From: Aquanectria penicillioides
Lineage: Eukaryota > Ascomycota > Sordariomycetes > Hypocreales > Nectriaceae
NCBI GenBank assembly: GCA_003415625.1
Contig: PYIU01000003.1
Coordinates: 6,138,001-6,202,000, forward strand
Length of the DNA: 64,000 nt
Reading direction: 5' to 3'
Below are positions 11,885 to 22,869 of the stretch, piece by piece. Positions within the stretch are counted from its first letter, which is position 1. The number at the start of each line of letters is the position of its first letter. The notes beneath the pieces are model-generated. The model ran no database searches, was not told where the DNA came from, and saw only the letters and a program-made list of their open reading frames with translations. A program made the position numbers and the translations under genes.

Positions 11885-13721
11885 TTACACCTTTAGTGCG
11901 AGCTCGCTAATTTCTATCGCGCTGTTTATATGCTTCTTTCCGGCCACTCCAGAGTAGCTACCATGAGCTAAAACCTCAGACACGGCGTTATCGAGGGATC
12001 CATTTGTGGTAGAAACGCTAGCTTTCCAATCGAAAGCAGTCTCCCAAGCATGGGCAACCTTGAAAATCTTCTTCTCTTGCCACAAGCCACCAACAATTTG
12101 CATACCCACTGGAAGCAACACATTGGGATCTTCCTTGGCTGGGGCAAACCCTACCGGCAACGACATCGCTGGATGGCCAGTAACGTTAAACACAGCTGTG
12201 TTTGAAGTGAGGCCGATGCTCGGCTCGAAACACTGGCGCGGCGTTCCCCGAAATCCATGTTTGGGAGCCACATAAGGCGTAGTGGGCATGACTAGGACAT
12301 CAAACTCGGATAGGGCCTTTTCATAGTCGTCGCTGATTTTGCGCCCAATATTCATGGCCTTTCCGTAGAGCCCGGGGAACTTGTCCATCAGGTAAAGGCC
12401 ATTAATAATGGTGTTTTGGGTGGAGGGAAATAGCTTTTGGAAGGACTCGGTAGTCCAGGGAAGTCTGGCATGTTCAAATTCGGTGAGATAGAGACCCCTT
12501 CTTCCATGGGCCTTGCCGAGGATTGTCAAGGAACCAGATATCCTCTGTTGGATGGTCCAGATGGCCGGGCCCTGAAGATGCGAAGGGATGGATACTTCTT
12601 CCACTACAGCACCCAGCTGTTCGAACCTACTTATAGCAGATAGGACAGCTTCTTTGACTTTGGGCTGGAAGATTTCTTGATCAAATCCTTCCTTAAGGAT
12701 TCCGATCTTGACACCAGCTAAACTAGGCTGTGTACTGGCATCAGTCTCCAGCGAGGCTGCGAACCCATGCGATCCATGTGCACCAGCTCCAATTGCCCTG
12801 TCATCTATACCGTCATATCCAGAAAGGGCGTCGAGGAACAAGGCAGCATCTTTCACGGACCGCGTCAGTGGCCCAGAATGGTCATCAACCGCATCACCAC
12901 TGGTCATTCCAGTCCAAGGGATGAGCCCGTGAGTCGGCTTTAATCCTACGCCTACACAGTATTCATGAGCTCATCTATCAAAACAATTCTGAGAAATTGG
13001 AAGTTATACTTACATCCGCAAAGAGCGGCGGGGACGCGGATGCTTCCTCCCTGATCGCTCCCAATGGCGCAATCGACAAGGCCTGACCCGACAAGCGCAG
13101 CACCTCCCGATGTGCTCCCGCCAGCAGAGAAGCCATTCTTGTAGGGATTTTCAACGGTGCCCTGAGCACTAGTAAAGGAAGATGTCGAGTTGCAAAAGTT
13201 TTCACAAGTTGCTGTTCCGACAATGTTTGCGCCAGCATCGAGCAATCGGGTCACTATGGTCGCGTCGGTAGTCGGCGTCCACGCTGGGAAAGCATCGCTA
13301 CCGTAGAACTGAGGGACTCCAGCAACAGCGATGCAGTCCTTCAGGCACACTGATTTACCCCTTAGCGCCGATGCATTTGGGTCGCCTCTGATGAGGAACT
13401 TGTGAGCCCAGGCATTGCCGAAATCTTGTTCGTCGGCCGTTGCGCGGTGGACATTCTCGCGAGGGTATTTCTTGACGTCGGGGATGGGTTGGTAGTCAGG
13501 CAAGCTGGATATTTGCTCTGCGCAATCGTGGACTGCGGCCAGTAGTTGATAAAATTCGGTTGAATCTTGTTCTCTGACTTTGACGCCGATTTGATTCAAG
13601 ACTGATGCGACATGGCCTTCCTTTACGGGATTGTCGCTGCGGTTGATTTGTTAGTGATACGAGATAAGGATTTGCGCGGCGTGATTGCATACGATGAAGC
13701 CTCCTTGAAGAAGACGGACAT
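11885..13721 (-). CDS. Amidase (amidase-signature family)
   Basis: Hydrolyses carboxylic amides to acid and ammonia. Exons 13721-13693, 13636-13014 and 12951-11885 give 572 aa, in line with fungal acetamidase/amidase proteins. The short first exon is supported by a GTATGC donor, a CACTAAC branch and a CGCAG acceptor, and it supplies the only in-frame ATG. The catalytic triad is visible: Lys109 (CLKD), cis-Ser186 in GGSTSGGAALV, and nucleophile Ser208 in DQGGSIRVPAA. The second junction restores the family stretch CVGLKPTHGLIPWTG. No signal peptide is seen, so it is probably cytosolic. It lies convergent to the SDR gene and next to an alcohol dehydrogenase and a regulator, which suggests a catabolic neighbourhood. 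The natural substrate (simple amide, half-amide of a dicarboxylate, indole acetamide or other) cannot be read from the sequence. Confidence 0.93.
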
Positions 13722-14562
13722 ATTGGTTGTGGCTGTTGATCCTTATCTTTCGGGATATGGTACGGCACACTCGTCAATACTAGTATTTGGAGTTCAAGCG
13801 CGGACTGATATTTGAGCAGCTTTCGGCGTATCTTCTCTGAAGTACCGACACTTATTGACTGTCACATTTGCCGCATCGCCTAATTTGAACCTTGGGCATC
13901 ACTGCCAATAAGAATTGGATGACAAATGAACACGACATCCTCAGTGTTGCTTCCACCATCCAACAAGCTGCACTCTGAGCCAAAATGATTGGAGTATGCA
14001 AAACATTGTGGGGAGTTGGAGGTGTGGACAAGTTGGAGGCATTGGGGTCATCTGATAAGCGCTGTCCCCACTATATTGCTGATCTCTTAAACTACCCCAA
14101 CATGACCCATTTCCATCTGTCAGTCGATGTAACTGAGATACTTTCTCCAGAGGCTCGTCCGTGGACTGATGAGATAGATGGCTTGCAAGTGGCTAGTAAG
14201 TTTCTCAGCGATTGTAATAAATCGCCAAGGATCATGATAGTCACGAACTGGGTCACACCACGAGATAAACGATGGACAGGGGCTTGTCAAGATATCGGTT
14301 CAGATCGGAGTTGCCGCAACTCCCCCATGATTGCCGTATTAGCGAAATCCCTGGTATTATATCGCCTGTATTGTTACACTAGTCTTCTGGTATCACTACT
14401 GGACTGAGTTTATCCTAGGTTTGCGATCACTACCAAGGACCCTCACCATCAAGTACATCCAATAGCAAGATAAGGAGTTGAGCGAGGAGAATCCACGAGA
14501 AAATGCCTTATTGATAGAATGCATAAAAAGATCTTGGGTATTTCGGTTTGTTTTGCTTAATG
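13722..14562. other. Spacer between amidase start and alcohol dehydrogenase end
   Basis: About 840 bases. It should hold the amidase promoter next to 13721. A 140-codon frame runs from 13985 to 14407 on the plus strand. It has an ATG and an internal GTAAGT, but resembles no family I know and its end is hydrophobic and irregular, so I do not call it a gene. Confidence 0.45.
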
Positions 14563-15767
14563 TTAATCGGCTATCTGAACAACGAGTCTTCCTTTGAACC
14601 CGCCATCCTGGTACGCCTCTACTATACGAGGAACACCACTGAATGGGACCTGAGTAACATGAGACCTAATATTGCTTCTTTCCACCACTTGCATCATTCT
14701 TGTCGCAGATTCCGTACTAGAAACGTAGCTGCCCATGATAGACAGTTCACGGAATACCATTAAACCAGAATCGAATCTCCACCCCTCTGGGGGCAATCCA
14801 AGAGCTACCATGACCCCACCGAAACGTAGCAGTGTGAGCGCCCAAGAGTTCACATCAAGAGAATCAGTGCAAACAACTGCGGCAGCGATGCCCTCTCCAT
14901 TGGTAAAGTCGAGGATTTGGGCCCTCGCTTTGTCGCTTGAAGTTGAATCAATGACCAGCTCTGGTAATAGCCCGGGAGGTACTTCTCCCGCGAGAGTTAT
15001 TGCAGCTTGTCTACTGTCAATCGCAATAGTTCGATATCCCATTGCCTTGGAAAATTGTATTCCAAGGTGGCCTAGGCCTCCGATTCCTACTATGGCAACA
15101 ACCGCTCCTTGCTCTAAGTTTGTTGTCGCTTTTTCAAGGGCGCCCCAAACTGTTGCCTATCGAAAATCAGTCTCGCGCTTTCGTGATTGAATCCAAATCA
15201 AAAGATAGACTTACTCCAGCGCACATGAGAGGAGCAGCTTGGTCAAATGGGACAGACTCAGGTAGCAGCACCGTGGTGATTGGATCAATAGCCAGATACT
15301 CTGCAAAACACCCGTCATTCTTGAAGCCGGCCATCTCGCGCTTTTCGCAGAAACGAGGATCCAGAGTCTTATTTCGACGCAGTGATAACACGCATCCGGG
15401 GCATTCAGAGCACGCGTTCTTGAAATTGAGGGCGCCAACCCTGTCGCCAACTTTCCATGAGCCGGAACATTTTGAACCAATCTGTACAATCACTCCGGCC
15501 GGTTCATGAGATGGTATCATGGGCAATTTACACTCGAATTGGCCTTGGAGTACCTGAAGATCCGAGTGGCAGAATCCTGCTGCATGGACTTTGATAAGGA
15601 GTTCATGGTCCTTGATCGTGGGGACCTCCGTCGACACAAGCTCGTAAGGCTTGTTGAACTATAAAAACGTTAAGATGCATAAAAAAATTACGAGATCATC
15701 ATGTTAAACTAACCTCTCGGATCTGTGCGGCCCTCATTTGCTGTGGAATCTCTATCTTGGCTTCCAT
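14563..15767 (-). CDS. Zinc-dependent alcohol dehydrogenase (MDR family)
   Basis: NAD(P)-dependent oxidation of alcohols or reduction of aldehydes. Exons 15767-15714, 15658-15215 and 15156-14563 give 363 aa. The N-terminal GroES-like domain has the catalytic zinc ligands in GFCHSD (Cys48, His49, Asp51) and SHEPAG (His69, Glu70), plus a third zinc Cys probably in LMCAG. A structural-zinc cluster C101, C104, C107 and C122 is present; the spacing before the last Cys is longer than in classical yeast ADH, as in a fungal subfamily with DPRFCEKREMAGFKNDG. The Rossmann motif is GIGGLGHLG. Both junctions keep the frame and conserved residues. The start codon lies only 233 bases from the LTR of a retrotransposon, so part of its upstream promoter has been displaced. 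Confidence 0.92.
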
Positions 15768-15995
15768 GGTGTAGGGTTGGTGATGTTGAACACGTTGCAC
15801 GGATCATTTAGATACGAGATTAGTATGGCGATTCCCTATCATATACACTACTAGTTATCGATAAATTGCATCGATTGATTAACTGATCATGGTTGCGTAT
15901 TCTGATCTGATGTGTCAGTCATTGGCGCTTTTAACCCCAACGGGAGTGTGGAGCTTATCGCAAAGCCTCCAACTAATACAAGTCATACACAATTT
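15768..15995 (-). promoter_or_regulatory. Remaining proximal promoter of the alcohol dehydrogenase
   Basis: These 228 bases lie between the dehydrogenase ATG and the retrotransposon target site. They include ATCGAT/GATA-like palindromic motifs at about 15857-15880 (TTATCGATAAATTGCATCGA). GATA-type motifs are bound by nitrogen regulators in fungi; whether these are used is unknown. Confidence 0.4.
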
Positions 15996-16000
15996 AGCTC
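15996..16000. repeat. Target-site duplication, left copy (AGCTC)
   Basis: AGCTC directly precedes the left LTR and is matched exactly by AGCTC directly after the right LTR at 21505-21509. Five-base duplications are usual for LTR retrotransposon integrases. Confidence 0.85.
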
Positions 16001-16259
16001 TATAAACAATATACAGGCACGCGCAGGGACGGTCACAGCGGGCGACATGCGCAACAGGTCGGTCCAGATCAATTGGGATTCATAAGGAGCAGCTAGATAG
16101 TGGTCGCAGAATGCAGTCACCTATTTACAGTGCAGGGATTCCCTTATGAGGATATATAGCCTTAAGACTTAGGCCTATAAGGCCCCTAAGGTTGGCTTAT
16201 AGCCGGCCGCTATATCTATAGCAATAACTACCTTTACCTAGCCGCTATATCTATTAACA
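16001..16259 (-). repeat. 3' LTR of the element (left end)
   Basis: It aligns over its full length with 21247-21504. On the minus strand it starts TG and ends TA (CA before mutation). Bases 16001 to about 16150 are unmutated (for example CACGCGCAGGGACGGTC), while from about 16154 inward C-to-T and G-to-A changes become dense. Confidence 0.9.
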
Positions 16260-16267
16260 CTCCCTTT
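16260..16267 (-). other. Polypurine tract
   Basis: AAAGGGAG on the minus strand lies immediately before the TGTTAA start of the 3' LTR. This is where plus-strand DNA synthesis would be primed, and it fixes the element's orientation. Confidence 0.7.
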
Positions 16268-17446
16268 AAGCCTAATTAAGGGCTTATCCTTAAGTGCTAT
16301 TATAAGGCTATTTTAACCTTTTTTATATATATATTCCTTATATAATTATAGAATTATTTTTTTTTATTATTAAGGCAATTATTTGCTTAAATAGAACTTT
16401 TTTATTATAGCTAAAGGTATTGCTATAAGCTCTTATAGGTACTATTTATACTTACTTTAGTATTTTTAGTATAATATTTCCTTTAATTTTAGCCTTAATC
16501 TTAAGGCATTAATAAAAAAGTAATATAATAGGCCTATTAATAGCTTTATAAATATATTAATAATATTTTTAGTAAAAAGAATATATTATAGTTTAATTAT
16601 ATTATTTTTAATAGCCTTTTTTATAAAGTAATATTACATTTAAATATACTTTATATAGATATAAAATTTAAAATTATATATTAGCTTTATAATACTTTAA
16701 TTATCTATAAAGATTACTATTAAGGCAATTAATAGGCTATTAAATTTCTTTATAAAGCTTTTTATTTATATAATTTATAATATTGCTTTTATTAATATAT
16801 AGTATTTAGCTTTTATTAAAGACTTTACTATAATCTTTTAATATTTATTAAACTATATAATTAGGCTTTTATTTATAAAGAATATATATTCTTTAATTAA
16901 TTATATTATTTTTAGGCAGCTAGTATAATTAAAGTTATAGTAGCTATAAAGATTAAATAGATTGCTATATAACTCTTTCTTAAGGCAGTAATAATAAATA
17001 GAGTAATTAAGGCTCCCTTTAATATATTATAGTATTCTTTTTATAGCCTTAAGTTATTATTTATTTAGGCTATTTAAAAAGTATACCTAAAGACTATATA
17101 TAAAGATTAGATTAGGCTGGCTTTACTATAAAAAATAGTTAACTTTTTCTACTATTAATATATATTCTTTATTAATAGCCTTTATATTAAGAATATTAAT
17201 TGCTTTAGCTAAATAATAGATTTTTATTTTTATTAATATATTTATAGCTTTATAATTAAAGTATTTAAATTACTTAAAAATATTTATTATATAGTCTCTT
17301 TATAATAGTATAAGCAATCTATTTTTTTTTACTATAATAGCTATATTTAAAAAGAGCTTAAAAAATTTAAATAACTTTATTTTTACTTTCTATATAAGTT
17401 TATTAATAAAGGTATTTGCATTTTTATTATTATTAATAACTATAAA

Positions 17447-17467
17447 TATATTATTTATATATATAGC
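17447..17467 (-). pseudogene. Relic of reverse transcriptase active-site motif
   Basis: The minus strand reads A-I-Y-I-N-N-I. Reversing G-to-A changes gives the Y-V-D-D core of copia-type reverse transcriptase. No open frame surrounds it. This is a match to a short motif, so it is supportive rather than conclusive. Confidence 0.6.
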
Positions 17468-19943
17468 TATAATAATCTCCCTTACCTAATCTATATAAAT
17501 TGCAGTATTACTTTATAGCCTTTTAAGGCTTAATTTATTAAATATCTTCTTTAATTTCTTTTGCTACTATTAGGCACTTTACTTAAGGCTATATAAAGCT
17601 ATAAGTAACTATATAATATATTTAATGCCTTATTTATAGCTTACTTTTTTAATTAAGTATTTATACTTTAGATCCTTAAAGAACTTATTAAGTAAAGGGA
17701 AGGTTATAATATAAATATTTTCTTTTAGCTTTTTATTTAAGTATACTATAATTATATTATTTTATAATAGCTTCTTTTTAATCTATATAATATAAGCAAG
17801 CAGTATTTTTTAGGAGTTAGCTTTTGCAATTAAAGAAAAGGTCTTTTAGTAATTAATGCCTTCCTTTTATATAAAGCTATATACTATAAGTTAAGCTTTA
17901 TATATAACTATTATATTATTTTTATTTCTTTTATATTGATTTATTTACTTTACTATAAATAGTCTTTTGCCCTTTAGTAACTCCCTTTTTAAAATAAATT
18001 TAAATATACCTTTATTAATAAAGGTATAAATCTCCTTAAAGAATGCCTCCCTCTAAAGATTAGTATTTAGTTAATTAAGGGTATTATAGACTATAGCTAG
18101 ATTAATATTAATGCAGGCAGCTAAAATCTACTTTTTTATAGCTATTACTAATATTATAAAGTATCTCTTAAAGTTATTAAATACTTTTTTTAGCTATAAT
18201 TAAATAATCTCTTTACTTTTTGCTATAGGCAGTAAAATAGGCTTATAGAATACTATATACATTATTATAATAACTTTCTTTATTTTAGGGTTTTAAATCC
18301 TATATACCTTAATTCCTTAAAATTCTATAAGGATTCCTTTTTAACTATAAGGCAATATCTTTTTAAATTTATTGCACTTTTTCTATTTAATATAAATAAA
18401 TGCCTTTAACCTTAAAATCTATAAATACTTAATGCTTAATATATATTCCTTTTTTAGGATTAAATCCATAAAGTAAACCTTATAAAGGGTCTTTTAGTTT
18501 AATAATCTTATTACTATAATATTAGCAATATATATAACTATAAGGATAATCTCTTTTTATAGCCTAAAAGGAATATTTATTGCTATTATTATACTTTTTA
18601 CCTTTTTTTAAATTATATAGTTTATCTATTTAATAAAGCTATTTTATTTATAGCTATATAGTAATATAATAATTATAGGGATCTCTATCTTTAAAAGGAG
18701 TTTATTAACCTTTTTATTAATAAATTTATAATTGCTATTAAACTATATCTTTTAGAGCAAACTATAGGCTATAATAGTTCTAAATATTAGGAGATCTTCT
18801 TCTATTAAAGTAGCAATATTGCTTTTCTTTTTAAGTAAATTACTATAAAAGTAATAGCTTTTATTATTAATTATAAGCTTAAGATACCTCTTTCTATTAT
18901 ATATATATAGACTTAGCTCTATAAGGTCTATATAAAGAAGGTTAAGTATATAGTTTACTCTCTTTTATAATATCTTTAATAAGAACCTTATGCTTTTAGT
19001 AAGCTTATAGTCTTTATAAAGTATATTAAATAGCTTATAATTATTAAGCCTATCTTTTATAATCTTAAAGGTATAATTAAGGGCTTTTTAATCTATATAA
19101 ATAAGTCTTTAGTGCTATATCTTTACTTTAAACTATTCTATTTATATTAGCATTATCTTAAGAGTAAAGTAATAGCTTATTATACCTTTTATTGCTTTAA
19201 GTAAAAACCCTTAATTAAGAATATTAAGGGTTATAAAGATCTTACTATTACTATTAAAGATTTTATTCTTAATTATATAATTACTAAAAAAATAGACTTT
19301 TTTATTAAAGATTATATTTAATAGGAAATCTTTAATAAGAATTATATCTTTAAGTATTATAGTCCTTATTCTCTCTCTCTCTATAAATAGTATAATTACT
19401 ACTATTCCTATAGCTATAGGGTATATAGTACCTCTACCTATAAAAATTAGTATTATTTTATTAAGTTTATATTACTTATTTTCTTTAAACTATTTAAAGT
19501 TATTAATAGTATATATATTAGCTTTTAAATCCTAAAGCTAGCAGTCTTTTTAATTAATAAGGCCTAATTCTATAGATATTAAAATAGTAATAAAATTACT
19601 ATTTCCTTTAGCCTTTAGTATAGTATTATTATTAATATTAAGGGGACTATATAACTGCTATTTTAGTAGGCTAAAAATTATTACTATAGCTACCTTTTTT
19701 ATTAATAACTTTATAAAAGCATTACTAAAGAACTTTCTTACCTTTAAGCCTCTATAGTATATAAAAATAGCATTATTATTATTATTAAAATTATCTTTAG
19801 CTTTTTTTATATTTTTAGCACTTTACTTATTTAATTCTATATATAGGGCAGTCTTTTTAGTCTTTTTAATAGTTTTATTACTATTATCTTTCTTCTTTAA
19901 CCTTTTATTTTTGCTGCCTTTACTTTCCTTCTATAAAGATAGA

Positions 19944-19987
19944 TAGTTCTTTATAATATAACCTTTTTAATTATAATTAAAGCATTT
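19944..19987 (-). pseudogene. Relic of Gag CCHC zinc knuckle
   Basis: The minus strand shows the pattern C-x2-C-x4-H-x4-C once TAT and TAA codons are read as RIP products of TGT, CAT and CAA. Intact parts read KCFN and KG. Its position towards the element's 5' side fits the end of Gag. Confidence 0.65.
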
Positions 19988-21234
19988 ATTACTTTTAGAA
20001 TCTCTTTTATAGTTATTCTTTTTATTTAATTAAATATTTATCTATATACCTTTCTTACTATTAAAGTCTTTACTCTTTTTCTAAAAAGTCTATAGACTTT
20101 TAGCTTTATTAATAAGGTCTTTCTATATCTTATAGATAGATTAGTATTTTCCCTTTTACTTATAGTTACATTAAAGTGCATTTTATTTAAAAAAGACCTT
20201 TTTAATGCTATTTATAAACCTTATCTTTTCCTAATACTTAAAAAGCTTATTACTAGCTTTAATAATACTATTTATAATATAGTAAAAATTATTAATATAA
20301 CTTTAGACCCCTTATAGTTTCTTTAAAGTTAAAGACTTTAATTTTTAATAAAGATTAATTAGGCTCTATTAAAACCTTATATTATTATACCTTTTTATTA
20401 ATAGCTTAATAGCCTTTATATTAATCTTTATTAAAAATAATAATAACTTTAGTTTTTATAAAATTACTATTTTTATAGCAGTAATTAAATATATTTCTTT
20501 TAAATATAAGATTTTAATCTCTTTATACTATCTAATAGTAATTATAATATAAAAGAAATATCTCTTTTAAATAGCTTAATTCTTTAATCCCTTAAGTATA
20601 TTATCTCCCTTTATTTTAAAGTTAAAATCAATAAAATCCTTAATTTTAATTAATTATAAATTTATAATTTTCTTTTTGCTTAAAGTAAGCTCTATTAATA
20701 TCTTTTTATTCCTTAAAAAATTAAATATTTTATTTAAAGCTTTTAAAGGCTCCCTTAAGGTATAAAAGAATTAGCTTCTTTAATACTTAAAGCTTTTATC
20801 TTTATTATTTTCTACTTTAAATTCTAATTTATCTTTAGGCTATATTTTATATTTAATCTTTAATTTATTTTTAATCTTTTAATTAAAGTGCTTTTATAGC
20901 TTTTGCATTTACTATATTATCTTTATTATTTATTATATTATAATATTTAAATTTAATTAAGTTTTCTATAGATTCTTTTTAATAGGCTTTATTAATCTTT
21001 TAAAAAAAAGTAAAAGATCCTTAAGATTATCTTTTCTTTTAGTAGGATCTTCTTTATTATTAGTCTATTTAATTGCTTTAATAGTAAAGACTAACTTTAG
21101 GGCTGGCTTTAAAGCTATTGCTTAAGTCTTAGGACCTTAATTAATTAATATTATAAGCATTAACTTTAAGGGATAAACTTTAGGTTAGTTTAAACCTTTT
21201 AAATAGCTGCAATTTCTTCTTAAATTAAAGCTTT

Positions 21235-21246
21235 AGGCTTATAATC
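21235..21246 (-). other. Primer-binding site, half initiator tRNA-Met type
   Basis: Directly inside the right LTR the minus strand reads GATTATAAGCCT. This differs only by G-to-A and C-to-T changes from GGTTATGAGCCC, the complement of the anticodon region of initiator tRNA-Met. Priming by a half tRNA is characteristic of Ty1/copia elements. Confidence 0.65.
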
Positions 21247-21504
21247 TATAAACAATATATAGGTATGCATAAGGACAGTTACAGCAGGCAATATGCATAA
21301 TAAGTCGGTCCAGATCAATTGGGATTTATAAGGAGCAGCTAGATAGTGGTTGCAGAATGCAGTTACCTATTTACAGTGCAGGGATTCCCTTATGAGGATA
21401 CATGGCCTCAAGACCTAGGCCCACAAGGCCCCAAGGTCGGCTTGTGGCCGGCCGCTATGTCTATAGCGACGACCACCTTCGCCCGGCCGCTATATCCGTC
21501 AACA
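21247..21504 (-). repeat. 5' LTR of the element (right end)
   Basis: Partner of 16001-16259. Mutations are dense from 21247 to about 21373 (for example CACGCG has become TATGCA) and absent in the outer part, where GGCCGGCCGCTATGTC is preserved. The outer ends of both LTRs are thus clean and the inner sides mutated. Confidence 0.9.
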
Positions 21505-21509
21505 AGCTC
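21505..21509. repeat. Target-site duplication, right copy (AGCTC)
   Basis: Exact copy of 15996-16000, adjoining the outer end of the right LTR. Confidence 0.85.
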
Positions 21510-21762
21510 CAACTCTATACCCCGCGGCGCGCCCAGATCATCCAAACCAGATGAATGGGTATCAGTGATGAATCAGGGCTGGCATTGACTAGGCTTAGCC
21601 TCTCGGTACGTCATAAATCATAAGAGCTGCCATTGCCGATCAAACGGCCAATCCCCCGCCTCCTCCAGTTTGAAAGCATCTCTTGGCTGTCATAGTTGTC
21701 GTCCAGCTGTCGTCCATTCACATCTATTCGTAAATTCTTTACAAATTATTCTCCAAGTCAAA
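21510..21762 (+). promoter_or_regulatory. Proximal promoter and leader of the deacetylase gene
   Basis: These 253 bases lie between the retrotransposon and the deacetylase ATG. Together with 15768-15995 they would have formed a divergent promoter of roughly 0.5 kb before insertion. The stretch just before the ATG is CT- and A-rich, as fungal leaders are. No TATA box is obvious. Confidence 0.45.
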
Positions 21763-22869
21763 ATGGGCAAGAAGCGTGTTCTCATTAGCTACGGTGTTGA
21801 TGTTGACGCTGTTGCCGGCTGGCTGGGTTCATATGGTGGTGAAGACTCGCCAAACGACATCAGCAGAGGTGCGTCCCAATCCCTATGAGGAAGAGCTTGC
21901 AAGAAGCCATTGGTTAACAACAAGATTGTGAGGCAGGTATCTTCGCCGGCACGGTAGGAACGCAGAGACTGCTGAAGCTGTTCGACAAATACAACATCAA
22001 GACAACATGGTTCATTCCCGGTCACAGTCTGGAGACTTTCCCTGAGGATATGGCCGCCGTAAGGGATGCTGGACATGAAATTGGACTACACGGCTATTCG
22101 CACGAGAACCCTACAGATATGACACTAGACCAACAACGGGATATCTTGGACAAGACATACAGAATGTTGACCGATTTCTGCGGAGGAAAGCCTCCCCGAG
22201 GAAGCGTCGCTCCATGGTTAGTGACCCCCAAGATTGGCGACTGATTGGATCTGACAATGGCAATGCAGGTGGGAGACCAGCGCCGAAGGTGCCCAGCTTC
22301 TCCTGGACTACGGCATCGAATACGATCACAGCATGGCGCACCATGACTGTCAAGCGTACTATCTCAACACAGGAGAGTCCTGGACTAAGATTGACTACAA
22401 GAAGAAGGCTGAGGAGTGGATGAAGCCTCTGGTCAAAGGCAAAGATACTGGCCTAGTTGAGATTCCCACCAACTGGTATCTTGACGACTTGCCACCTATG
22501 ATGTTCATCAAGGCGGCACCTAATAGCCACGGATTCGTCAATGCACGGGATGTTGAGGATATTTGGCGCGACCACTTTGACTACTTCTACCGCGAGTACG
22601 ACGAGTTCATCTTTCCCATGACGATCCACCCCGACGTCTCAGGACGGCCACATGCTCTGTTGATGCACGAGAGGTACGCCAAAATTGGATAGAAACAACC
22701 ACAAAGGGGTGTTTTTGCTGACTTTCATAGATTGATTGAACATTTCAAGAAGCACGAGGGTGTTGAGTTTGTCACGATGGCGGAGATGGCGGATGAGTTT
22801 AAGAGCAAGAATCAGCCAGCGCCTGGAGCGCTGATGCCTGCACCAGCAGGAGCCATTTTGAAGAAGTAA
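21763..22869 (+). CDS. Polysaccharide deacetylase-like hydrolase, PuuE/HpPgdA type (CE4 fold)
   Basis: Metal-dependent C-N hydrolase of the NodB/CE4 superfamily, cytosolic (no signal peptide). Exons 21763-21868, 21937-22216, 22269-22673 and 22731-22869 give 309 aa. The start [20 protein letters not shown] is the signature of the branch containing Helicobacter PgdA and PuuE allantoinase, not the secreted chitin deacetylases. Metal ligands are Asp13 or Asp15 near the start and the H-x3-H of HGYSH (His87, His91). [16 protein letters not shown] and [14 protein letters not shown] are the other family blocks. All four junctions restore conserved residues. Known members act on peptidoglycan GlcNAc, allantoin-type ureides or, as I recall, cyclic imides, so the label deacetylase may mislead. 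The element inserted upstream separates it from the dehydrogenase. Confidence 0.9.

Larger units (their letters stand above)
16001..21504 (-). mobile_element. RIP-mutated Ty1/copia-like LTR retrotransposon
   Basis: A 5504-base element bounded by LTRs of 259 and 258 bases and a 5-base target duplication. Orientation is minus: a purine tract (AAAGGGAG on the minus strand) abuts the left LTR, and a primer site abuts the right one. The interior is extremely AT-rich with stops in every frame. Relic motifs can still be seen on the minus strand: a CCHC zinc knuckle at about 19944-19987, and the reverse-transcriptase YVDD box at about 17447-17467 with Asp codons changed to Asn by G-to-A. The spacing (about 2.5 kb between knuckle and YVDD, RT about 1.2 kb from the 3' LTR) leaves integrase before RT, which is copia order. 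The element is dead. It occupies the former divergent promoter between the dehydrogenase and the deacetylase. Confidence 0.92.

Noticed and set aside
13985..14407. 140-codon plus-strand frame between the amidase and the dehydrogenase
   Set aside because: It has an ATG but no known family, irregular composition and an odd hydrophobic end; it lies where the amidase promoter should be.
16260..21246. Idea that the AT-rich block is a mitochondrial insertion or centromere fragment
   Set aside because: Paired LTRs, target duplication, purine tract, primer site and relic Gag/RT motifs explain it as a RIP-mutated retrotransposon.
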